A DNA stretch of 5,178 nucleotides from Ignavibacteriales bacterium. Its GTDB lineage: Bacteria; Bacteroidota; Ignavibacteria; UBA10030; SZUA-254. Location of the stretch: the NCBI GenBank assembly GCA_016207985.1, contig JACQYX010000349.1, forward strand, positions 1 to 5,178, in the 5' to 3' direction. Made by a program: the position numbers and the translations under genes. Shown one piece after another: positions 1 to 5,178 of the stretch. The notes below the pieces were generated by a model. It made no database searches, had not been told where the DNA came from, and saw only the letters and a list, made by a program, of their open reading frames with translations. Every line of letters starts with the position of its first letter. Position 1 is the first letter of the stretch.

Positions 1-1
1 G

Positions 2-532
2 CTTGCCGCAATTACGGTCGGACTTGAGCTTGGAATCCCATTCGACAACGTTAAATCAGGGATTGAAAAATTCTCCGGCGTCAACCGTCGATGGGAAAAG
101 AAAGGTGAAGTTAACGGAACCTAGGTATACGATGATTATGCTCACCACCCGACAGAATGCAATGCAACACTTTCCGGGGCAAAGGCGGGGTGGCGCCGGC
201 GCACTGTTTGCGTTTTTCAACCGCATCTTTATTCCCGTACACGCGATTTCTATGAAGAGTTTGCAAAAGCATTTTTACTTGCAGATGTTCTCGTCGTTAC
301 CGACATCTATCCTGCAAGAGAAGAGCCTATTCAGGGAATTACCGGTGAGCTGATAGTGAATGCTGCCAAGTTATTCGGTCATAAAAACATCTATTATGTC
401 CCCGACAAAAATAAAATTCCAGATTATTTGATATCGCTTGTCAAGAAAGATGATATCGTAATCATGATGGGTGCCGGCGACATCTGGAAACAGAGTGGTA
501 AGTTATTAGAGAAGTTAAGCATGAAGAAGTGA
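2..532 (+). pseudogene. murC: UDP-N-acetylmuramate--L-alanine ligase MurC, C-terminal part, interrupted by an in-frame TAG
   Basis: MurC is the cytoplasmic ATP-dependent ligase that adds L-alanine to UDP-MurNAc, the first step of the peptidoglycan stem peptide. The frame starting at base 2 gives 176 codons plus the TGA at 530-532; the N-terminal and most of the central ATPase domain lie off the left edge. Visible MurC hallmarks are LAAITVGLELGIPF and FSGVNRRWEKKGEVNG at the end of the central domain, then DDYAHHPTE (codons 44-52), VFQPHLYSRTRDF, TDIYPAREEPIQGITGEL and the C-terminal GAGDIWK. Codon 41 (122-124) is TAG, where homologues have an ordinary, variable residue between the NG and VYDDYAHHP blocks. 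Everything on both sides stays in one frame without gaps, so this looks like one base substitution. If TAG terminates, the C-terminal ligase domain is lost, and there is no in-frame ATG soon after it for a restart. A sequencing error or amber readthrough is also possible. The gene identity is certain; the pseudogene status is not. Confidence 0.85.
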
Positions 533-1356
533 GAATGATTAACATTGATGAAATAAAGAAAATATTTAAAGGAAAAATCTCTCTCGGTGAGCCGATGAGT
601 AAGTACACTTCTTTTCTAATAGGTGGTCCAGCAGATTACTACTTTGAGCCGGTTGATAAAGAAGACGTTATCAAAATCATTAGTTATCTTCAGGGACAGA
701 ATTTCCCATTTGTTGCAATAGGTAAAGGAACAAATTTATTGGTGAATGATGACGGGATTCGGGGGGCAGTAGTCAACCTTGAAAGTGCACTTAAATTAAT
801 TCGAGCCGATGGTAATTGCATTTATGCGGAAGCGGGTGTAAGTTTAAATCGCTTTGTGGATTTTTGTATCCAGCAGGAACTTAAAGGTGTTGAGATGCTT
901 GCAGGAATTCCGGGAACCATCGGCGGAGCAATCATCATGAATGCGGGCGCCTTCGGTGGAGAAATATCCAACTATCTCACTGATGCCGAAATTGTAAGAG
1001 ATGGAATGACGAAGATTTTGACAAAAGAAGATATCGGTTTTTCATACCGGCATTCATCTTTTTCTACCAACGATGTTGTTCTTAGTGCTCGCTTTAAGCT
1101 CCAATCTGGAAATAAAGAGGAAATTATGAAAACACGAAACGAGCTCGTTTTACAAAGGAACCGAAAGCATCCGATAAATTATCCAAACTGCGGCAGTGTA
1201 TTCAAGAATCCTCAAGGTATGCCTGCTGCGAAACTTATAGAAGATGTTCGATTGAAAGGTGTTCGCAGTGGTAATGCACAAATCTCCGAGGTTCTTCTTG
1301 AACTTGAAGTAAAACTTCTTGGTTTCTCAAATAACAATCTTAGCAAAGTAATATAG
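529..1356 (+). CDS. murB: UDP-N-acetylenolpyruvoylglucosamine reductase MurB, with an apparent internal deletion near the C-terminus
   Basis: MurB is the cytoplasmic FAD- and NADPH-dependent reductase that turns UDP-GlcNAc-enolpyruvate into UDP-MurNAc. The 275-residue product shows the FAD-binding part (YTSFLIGGPAD, residues 26-36; GKGTNLLVNDDGIRG, 65-79; LAGIPGTIGGAIIMNAGAFGGE, 124-145) and the catalytic positions: Arg174 in SYRHSSF, Ser223 in CGSVFKNP and Glu260 in LELEVK. These fit type II MurB enzymes, which are commonly near 300 residues. Between SGNAQISE (ending at residue 254) and VLLELEVKLLGF the usual KHANFIVN strand and following helix, about 30-35 residues, are absent although the frame is kept. 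The protein may therefore fold poorly. The gene starts with GTG at 529, overlapping the murC TGA; an ATG at 535 preceded by GAAGAAG is an equally good start. It ends with TAG followed directly by TGA, and the TAG overlaps the ftsQ GTG, so translational coupling is likely. Confidence 0.9.
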   Translation: MRMINIDEIKKIFKGKISLGEPMSKYTSFLIGGPADYYFEPVDKEDVIKIISYLQGQNFPFVAIGKGTNLLVNDDGIRGAVVNLESALKLIRADGNCIYAEAGVSLNRFVDFCIQQELKGVEMLAGIPGTIGGAIIMNAGAFGGEISNYLTDAEIVRDGMTKILTKEDIGFSYRHSSFSTNDVVLSARFKLQSGNKEEIMKTRNELVLQRNRKHPINYPNCGSVFKNPQGMPAAKLIEDVRLKGVRSGNAQISEVLLELEVKLLGFSNNNLSKVI

Positions 1357-2162
1357 TGATCGAACAGAGTGTGACAAATATTAATATCAGAAATCAGAAA
1401 AACATGAAACGCTGGGGAATCGTGTTAATGATACCCCTGATTATCGCTTTTATTGTAACCTGTTGCTTAGGAGCAAAGTGGAAAGATTCTCTCAGAGTAA
1501 ATCGGGTAATTGTGCAGGGTTTACATATCCTATCTGTACAGCAGATTTTTTCATTGGCAAATATTCAGTTGAAAATGCCGTTTGATAGTATAGATATATT
1601 CAGAATCCACGAGCGGATTCTTCAACAACCGTTCGTCCAATCGGCAAGGGTTACCCGGCACTATCCGGATGCAATAGATATCCAAATTGTCGAGCGGGTA
1701 CCTATAGCTTCTGTAAACAACGGTCATCTCAATTACATCGATACCGAAAAAATTGTTCTTCCGTATATTGAGAGCTCGTCGAGCCTTGATCTTCCGATAA
1801 TCAGCGGTGTGGATAGTGTTCATCAGTCAAAAGTAGGTGAAAAAATTGAGAACCCAGAACTGGCAATCGCAATAAATCTTCTACAAATTGCAATCTTGAT
1901 CGATTCTACGCTGTATCATTTTATTTCCGAAATCAATATGAATGATGGCAAAGATATTATCCTTTACTCTTCCGATGTAGGCGTGCCGATTCTCCTGGGC
2001 CGCGATGATATTGAAAAAAAACTTTTAACATTACAAACATTCTGGAATAACTACGTGAAACCACCAAACGCACAATCGCTGCAGTATGTTGATTTACGAT
2101 TCAACGATCAGGTGGTTGTAAAATGGCGAACAGAAGAACAACAGACGAAAGCAAGTCTGTAA
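1356..2162 (+). CDS. ftsQ: cell division protein FtsQ (POTRA-domain divisome protein)
   Basis: FtsQ is a single-pass inner-membrane protein that, with FtsB and FtsL, links the cytoplasmic Z-ring to the septal wall synthases. The 268-residue product has a short cytoplasmic tail (1-20), one hydrophobic segment (about 21-39, GIVLMIPLIIAFIVTCC), then a periplasmic POTRA domain (about 46-114; VNRVIVQGLHILSVQQI, ending YPDAIDIQIVERVPIA) and a beta domain with the family signatures YIDTEKIVLPYIE, LDLPIISGV and the final VDLRFNDQVVVKW. Length and order are normal and nothing seems missing. Sequence similarity in this family is low, so the call also rests on the position between murB and ftsA. The GTG start overlaps the last base of the murB TAG, without a clear Shine-Dalgarno site. 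An in-frame ATG at 1404 would give a protein 16 residues shorter that still keeps the membrane segment. No ddl gene lies between murB and ftsA, unlike in E. coli. Confidence 0.9.
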   Translation: MIEQSVTNINIRNQKNMKRWGIVLMIPLIIAFIVTCCLGAKWKDSLRVNRVIVQGLHILSVQQIFSLANIQLKMPFDSIDIFRIHERILQQPFVQSARVTRHYPDAIDIQIVERVPIASVNNGHLNYIDTEKIVLPYIESSSSLDLPIISGVDSVHQSKVGEKIENPELAIAINLLQIAILIDSTLYHFISEINMNDGKDIILYSSDVGVPILLGRDDIEKKLLTLQTFWNNYVKPPNAQSLQYVDLRFNDQVVVKWRTEEQQTKASL

Positions 2163-2190
2163 TATAATTTTGAAAGGCATGAGAATAGGA

Positions 2191-3339
2191 ATGGAACCGG
2201 AAATAATAGTTGGATTAGATATTGGAACGACAAAAGTGTGTGCCGTTGTCGCATCCATTGATGAAAACGGAAAGTTTAACGTGCTCGGCGTTGGGCGAAG
2301 CCCATCCGATGGACTAACTCGCGGTGTAGTCACTAATATCGATAAAACGGTCAGATCGATACAAAGTGCCGTCTCGGAAGCAGAAGGGCGATCCGGTATA
2401 AAAATACAATCGGTAATTGTCGGGATTGCCGGTGATCATATCCAAAGCTTTCAGAGCCGTGGTGTTATTGCAATCAGTGGATTGGAAAATGAAATATCGC
2501 AATCCGACGTTAATCGACTGATAGAAGATACAAAACGTGTAGCACTTCCATCCGACCGGCGGATCATCCACGTCATTCCACAAGAGTTTATAATCGATGG
2601 CCAAGATGGTGTTAGCGATCCTGTCGGTATGTCGGGTGTAAGATTGGAAGCCAATGTTCACATTATCACGGGACTCGTTACAGCCGCCCAAAATATTTAT
2701 AAATGTGTTCAGCGTGCCGGTTTACAGATTAGCGATATGGTGTTGGAGCCGCTCGCCTCGAGTTATGCAGTTCTTGACGAAGAGAAAAAAGAAGTCGGCA
2801 TCGCTTTGCTCGACGTCGGCGGTGGAACTACCGATTTAGCAGTTTTCGAAGATCGCACAATACGCTATACCGCAGTTGTCCCGATTGCTGGAAATCAAGT
2901 CACTAACGACATACGAAAAGGTTTAGGTGTTCTCACTGAGCAAGCCGAAAAGCTAAAATGCCAGCACGGTTTTGCATACCTCCCGAGCGTAGTCGATGAA
3001 GAGCCGATCGTGATTCCGGGAATTGGCGGCAGACCTCCACTGGAATTCGATAAGAAATTGCTTGCACAAATAATTCTGCCGCGAATGGAAGAAATATTTG
3101 AGATTGCTGCAATTGCTCGTGAAGTGCTCGGCTTACCGGTGAAAATCGGGATCCCTGGTGGATTCAGTGCCGGACTTGTGCGTGAAATCGAGAATCCAAT
3201 ATATGCAACGTGTGTCGGTTTGGTCTTGCACGGGCTGAGACATAAAGACAAAACAGTTTTAAATTTTAATAATGGTAAAAGCAGCGGTTCGATAAAGAGG
3301 ATATTCGTCAAAATGAAAAGCTGGTTCGATGAACTTTGA
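2191..3339 (+). CDS. ftsA: cell division protein FtsA, with an apparent deletion of the second nucleotide-binding block
   Basis: FtsA is the actin-like ATPase that tethers FtsZ filaments to the membrane and recruits later division proteins. Residue numbers here count from the upstream TTG at 2170. Visible are phosphate-1 (IIVGLDIGTTKVCAVVA, 12-28), the SHS2/1C region (VIVGIAGDHIQSF to ANVHIITG, about 82-168), phosphate-2 (LLDVGGGTTDLAVF, 213-226), VVPIAGNQVTNDI (236-248), VPGIGGRPP-like VIPGIGGRPP (281-290) and the C-terminal amphipathic membrane helix (IKRIFVKMKSWFDEL, 375-389). After PRMEEIFEIA (about 313) the sequence jumps straight to REVLGLPVKIGIP (317 on). Homologues have about 30 extra residues there, including the VLTGGGS adenosine-binding motif, so ATP binding is probably lost or altered. 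The start is uncertain: ATG 2191 gives 382 residues and the usual beginning just before EIIVGLDIGTT, while ATG 2179 and TTG 2170 are alternatives. It follows ftsQ closely and is probably co-transcribed. Confidence 0.9.
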   Translation: MEPEIIVGLDIGTTKVCAVVASIDENGKFNVLGVGRSPSDGLTRGVVTNIDKTVRSIQSAVSEAEGRSGIKIQSVIVGIAGDHIQSFQSRGVIAISGLENEISQSDVNRLIEDTKRVALPSDRRIIHVIPQEFIIDGQDGVSDPVGMSGVRLEANVHIITGLVTAAQNIYKCVQRAGLQISDMVLEPLASSYAVLDEEKKEVGIALLDVGGGTTDLAVFEDRTIRYTAVVPIAGNQVTNDIRKGLGVLTEQAEKLKCQHGFAYLPSVVDEEPIVIPGIGGRPPLEFDKKLLAQIILPRMEEIFEIAAIAREVLGLPVKIGIPGGFSAGLVREIENPIYATCVGLVLHGLRHKDKTVLNFNNGKSSGSIKRIFVKMKSWFDEL

Positions 3340-3359
3340 TACAAGAACATAAAATTTTA

Positions 3360-3396
3360 TTGACTAATTATTCAAACAAAACATCTAAACTATATA
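3360..3396 (+). promoter_or_regulatory. possible promoter in front of ftsZ
   Basis: The 69-base ftsA-ftsZ gap is AT-rich and holds TTGACT (3360-3365), a good -35 match. The -10 is poor: TAAACT at 3386-3391 leaves a 20-base spacer and TATATA at 3391-3396 leaves 25. No Bacteroidota-type TAnnTTTG element lies at the right distance. An extra ftsZ promoter would fit its high dosage in most bacteria, but this is a weak motif reading only. Confidence 0.2.
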
Positions 3397-3400
3397 GGAG
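3396..3400 (+). promoter_or_regulatory. ftsZ ribosome binding site (AGGAG)
   Basis: AGGAG ends 8 bases before the GTG at 3409, an ideal Shine-Dalgarno spacing. It decides the GTG start of ftsZ and is by far the best ribosome binding site in the window; the upstream genes seem to rely on overlap and coupling instead. This fits a need for strong ftsZ translation. Confidence 0.75.
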
Positions 3401-3408
3401 ATACGATA

Positions 3409-4581
3409 GTGATAGAACTAGATAATTTCTTCAGCCAAGGAGCGAAGATACGTGTGGTAGGGATTGGCGGCGGCGGTGGCAATGCCGTAAATAGCATGAT
3501 CGATAAACGATTGCAGGGTGTGGATTTCTTTGCAATCAACTGCGATATGCAAGCATTAGATCGGAATAAAGCTCCGAACAAAGTCCAGATAGGTAAAAAT
3601 CTTACACGAGGCTTGGGTGCAGGAGCCGATCCGTCCATCGGACAGCGTGCAGTAGAAGAGGATCGTGATGAGATATCCCGCTCACTAACCGGCAGCGATA
3701 TGGTATTCGTAACAGCCGGCATGGGCGGCGGTACCGGCACCGGCGGCGGTCCGATTGTTGCGAATATTGCTAAAAGTCTCGGTGCACTCGTTGTCGGCAT
3801 AGTGACAAAACCGTTTACCTGCGAAGGAAAGAAGCGCATGGCTCAAGCGGAAACCGGTATCGAGGAGATGAAAAAGCAGGTAGATACACTCATCGTAATA
3901 CCGAACCAAAAATTGTTGTCGATTGTCGAGCGAAATACTCCTTTGCAAGAAGCATTCGATAAAGCAAACGAAGTGCTATACAACGCAACGCGTGGCATAT
4001 CCGAGTTGATTACGACTCCAGGCTTAATCAACGTCGACTTCGCGGATGTACGGACTATAATGCGTGAGATGGGGGATGCATTAATGGGTTCCGGAGTTGC
4101 TACAGGTGAAAACCGTTCCATTGAAGCGGCACATGCGGCAATCTCCAGTCCGCTTCTCGAAGGTGTTTCCATCTCCGGCGCACTTGGTGTTCTTGTTAAT
4201 GTTACCGGTGGTCCTACGATGTCGCTTGTCGAAGTTGATGAAGCGGTGAGCGTTATTCACGAATCAGCTGGGGAAGAAGCCAACGTAATTATGGGCGCCG
4301 TGATCGATGAAAGCCTTGCAGACGAAATGATGGTAACAGTAATTGCGACCGGTTTCAACAAACGAGGATTGGGTGCGGTTCGCGTGGTAAAGCAACCGGC
4401 AAAAATCATAGATCGTATTCCCGCGGGTCTTCATGATCTACAGAAGCTCGATGAGCCTGCATATATGCGTCGAGGTATTGATATCCCGTTCAATCCCGTA
4501 AAACCGGAAGAATCGTCATCAAAGTCGGTTGATGCAATCGATGTTGAAAAACCGGCTTTCTTAAGAAAAATCATGGACTGA
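3409..4581 (+). CDS. ftsZ: cell division protein FtsZ
   Basis: FtsZ is the tubulin-like GTPase that polymerises into the Z-ring at mid-cell and organises the divisome. The 390-residue product is full length. It shows the N-terminal Rossmann part (IRVVGIGGGGGNAVNSM, 14-30; FFAINCDMQALDRN, 40-53), the tubulin signature GGGTGTGGG (106-114), the T7 catalytic loop NVDFADVR (208-215, with Asp210 and Asp213), MGSGVATGENR (226-236) and the C-terminal domain to VIATGFN (311-317). A short linker then leads to the conserved C-terminal peptide KPAFLRKIMD (381-390), the usual docking site for FtsA. A similar stretch, DEPAYMRRGIDI, occurs at 348-359. Residue 138 is Cys in KPFTCEGKKRM, where Phe is usual. 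The GTG start is set by the AGGAG at 3396-3400. It is the last gene of the dcw unit, 69 bases after ftsA, and is followed by a terminator. Unlike ftsA and murB it shows no lesion. Confidence 0.97.
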   Translation: MIELDNFFSQGAKIRVVGIGGGGGNAVNSMIDKRLQGVDFFAINCDMQALDRNKAPNKVQIGKNLTRGLGAGADPSIGQRAVEEDRDEISRSLTGSDMVFVTAGMGGGTGTGGGPIVANIAKSLGALVVGIVTKPFTCEGKKRMAQAETGIEEMKKQVDTLIVIPNQKLLSIVERNTPLQEAFDKANEVLYNATRGISELITTPGLINVDFADVRTIMREMGDALMGSGVATGENRSIEAAHAAISSPLLEGVSISGALGVLVNVTGGPTMSLVEVDEAVSVIHESAGEEANVIMGAVIDESLADEMMVTVIATGFNKRGLGAVRVVKQPAKIIDRIPAGLHDLQKLDEPAYMRRGIDIPFNPVKPEESSSKSVDAIDVEKPAFLRKIMD

Positions 4582-4690
4582 AAATAACGATATCATACAT
4601 CTCGTGTTATCAGCTATCGGGTAGGGTTAATATTAAAACATTCACTCCATATTTTCTGTGAAGTGAGAATCAAATTATCGTATACTCCTT

Positions 4691-4733
4691 GAGAGAAGCG
4701 TGCATTTCACGCACGCTCCTCTCCGATATTTTT
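4691..4733 (+). terminator. Rho-independent terminator downstream of ftsZ
   Basis: GAGAG (4691-4695) pairs with CTCTC (4719-4723), and after one A-C mismatch AGCGTGC (4697-4703) pairs with GCACGCT (4711-4717) around a 7-base loop. Five T residues follow at 4729-4733. The stem is GC-rich with 12 pairs. It lies 109 bases after the ftsZ stop and before the next gene, so it should end the dcw transcript. The 3' leader between ftsZ and the hairpin (4582-4690) shows no gene. There is no T-run on the opposite strand, so it is probably one-directional. Confidence 0.85.
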
Positions 4734-4750
4734 ATTCTCGTCATTGTTTC

Positions 4751-4781
4751 TTGCATCTTCCATCACCATTTCATACCTTTT
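4751..4781 (+). promoter_or_regulatory. possible Bacteroidota-type promoter for the DUF4159 gene
   Basis: TACCTTTT at 4774-4781 is one base off the Bacteroidota -7 element TAnnTTTG, and TTG at 4751-4753 lies 20 bases upstream, near the usual -33 distance. The position after the terminator and just before the ATG at 4788 makes a promoter necessary somewhere here. The transcript would have a very short leader. The motif match alone is weak. Confidence 0.25.
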
Positions 4782-4787
4782 TAGTAT

Positions 4788-5178
4788 ATGAAACATCTGT
4801 TATTTTCACTTGTCCTCCTTGTTATCTTTGTTCAAACCGAATCGTTTGCACAAGCATCAAAGATTACCAGTTCGTTCAAAATCGCTCGCCTGAAATACAA
4901 CGGTGGGGGTGATTGGTATAACGATCCTCAAGAAGAGGTCAATCTCCTGAAATACGTTCAGCAAAATACACTCATCGATGTACTTCCAGTCTATGAGTTC
5001 GTTGAAATCACCGATGACGATTTCTTTGCGTACCCATTCATTTTTATGACGGGGCATGGGAATATCGTTTTTTCAACTCTCGAATCTAAACGCTTACGCA
5101 TGTACCTGGAAAACGGGGGCTTCATTTACGTCGATGATGATTACGGAATGGACGGAGCTTTCCGCCGCGAGATCAAGA
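4788..5178 (+). CDS. secreted DUF4159-domain protein, N-terminal part (truncated by window end)
   Basis: The ATG at 4788 opens a frame of 130 codons that continues past the right edge. Residues 1-22 look like a signal peptide: Lys2, a hydrophobic core LLFSLVLLVIFV, and a likely cleavage after SFA (19-21), so the protein is exported. The mature part carries the sequence pattern I associate with DUF4159: FKIARLKYNGGGDWYNDP (30-47), LLKYVQQNT (53-61), YPFIFMTGHGNI (82-93), LRMYLENGGFIYVDDDYGMD (103-122) and FRREIK (125-130). The biochemical role of this family is not established; its fold is thought to resemble class I glutamine amidotransferases, which I state from memory. The gene has no clear Shine-Dalgarno site. 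It is separated from ftsZ by a terminator and about 200 bases, so it is probably its own transcription unit, and a link to division is not shown. The domain call is good; the function is unknown. Confidence 0.85.
   Translation, partial: MKHLLFSLVLLVIFVQTESFAQASKITSSFKIARLKYNGGGDWYNDPQEEVNLLKYVQQNTLIDVLPVYEFVEITDDDFFAYPFIFMTGHGNIVFSTLESKRLRMYLENGGFIYVDDDYGMDGAFRREIK

Noticed and set aside
3..353. Open frame of 116 codons at the left end
   Set aside because: It is the shadow of murC in another frame; it stays open past the murC TAG but has no family features, while the murC frame is strongly conserved.
1356..2162. Possible internal deletion in ftsQ, looked for because murB and ftsA have one
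   Set aside because: The membrane segment, POTRA domain and beta domain are all present in order and the length is normal.
3390..3839. Long antisense open frame opposite ftsZ, and similar ones opposite ftsQ and ftsA
   Set aside because: They are proline- and serine-rich or low-information mirror frames of conserved genes, with no recognisable domains or ribosome binding sites.
4640..4672. Imperfect inverted repeat (ATTCACT with AGTGAGAAT) after ftsZ
   Set aside because: Only seven pairs with a two-base bulge, AT-rich and without a following T-run; the real terminator is the hairpin at 4691-4733.
4700..4912. Open frame of 70 codons between ftsZ and the DUF4159 gene
   Set aside because: It starts inside the terminator hairpin and overlaps the well-supported DUF4159 frame out of phase.
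1..5178. CRISPR arrays, tRNA or rRNA genes, insertion sequences, attachment sites
   Set aside because: No direct repeat arrays, cloverleaf-like segments, transposase sequences or terminal inverted repeats were seen; nearly all bases are in dcw genes.

Overview
The window is a piece of a bacterial division and cell wall (dcw) cluster. In order, all on the + strand, it holds the 3' part of murC, murB, ftsQ, ftsA and ftsZ, then a Rho-independent terminator, then the start of a separate gene for a secreted DUF4159-domain protein that runs off the right edge. The gene order, the moderate-to-low GC content, the mostly weak Shine-Dalgarno sites, the FtsZ ending (PAFLRK-type C-terminal peptide) and a DUF4159 neighbour all fit the Bacteroidota/Chlorobiota/Ignavibacteria side of bacteria. 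An Ignavibacteria-like organism is my best guess, but that is inference from recalled homologues.

Layout. Bases 2-532 are the C-terminal part of MurC, the ligase that adds L-Ala to UDP-MurNAc. MurB, which makes UDP-MurNAc, starts inside the murC stop. FtsQ starts on the last base of the murB stop. FtsA follows after a short gap, and ftsZ after a 69-base gap with a good AGGAG ribosome binding site. The tight overlaps suggest one translationally coupled transcript from murC to ftsA. ftsZ belongs to the same unit and perhaps also has its own promoter. The hairpin at 4691-4733 closes the unit. Together the genes supply peptidoglycan precursor (MurC, MurB) and the cytoskeletal and membrane core of the divisome (FtsQ, FtsA, FtsZ).

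The unusual part is damage. murC has an in-frame TAG just before its conserved DDYAHHPTE motif. murB reads in one frame but lacks about 30-35 residues between SGNAQISE and LELEVKLLG, where the family has the KHANFIVN block and a helix. ftsA also reads in one frame but lacks about 30 residues that normally carry the VLTGGGS nucleotide-binding motif. ftsQ and ftsZ look complete. Three lesions in adjacent, normally essential genes, two of them in-frame deletions of similar size, could mean a decaying or second copy of the cluster, a lineage-specific reduction, or errors in the sequence. The window cannot separate these. No clearly new biological system is visible; these lesions are the strongest anomaly.
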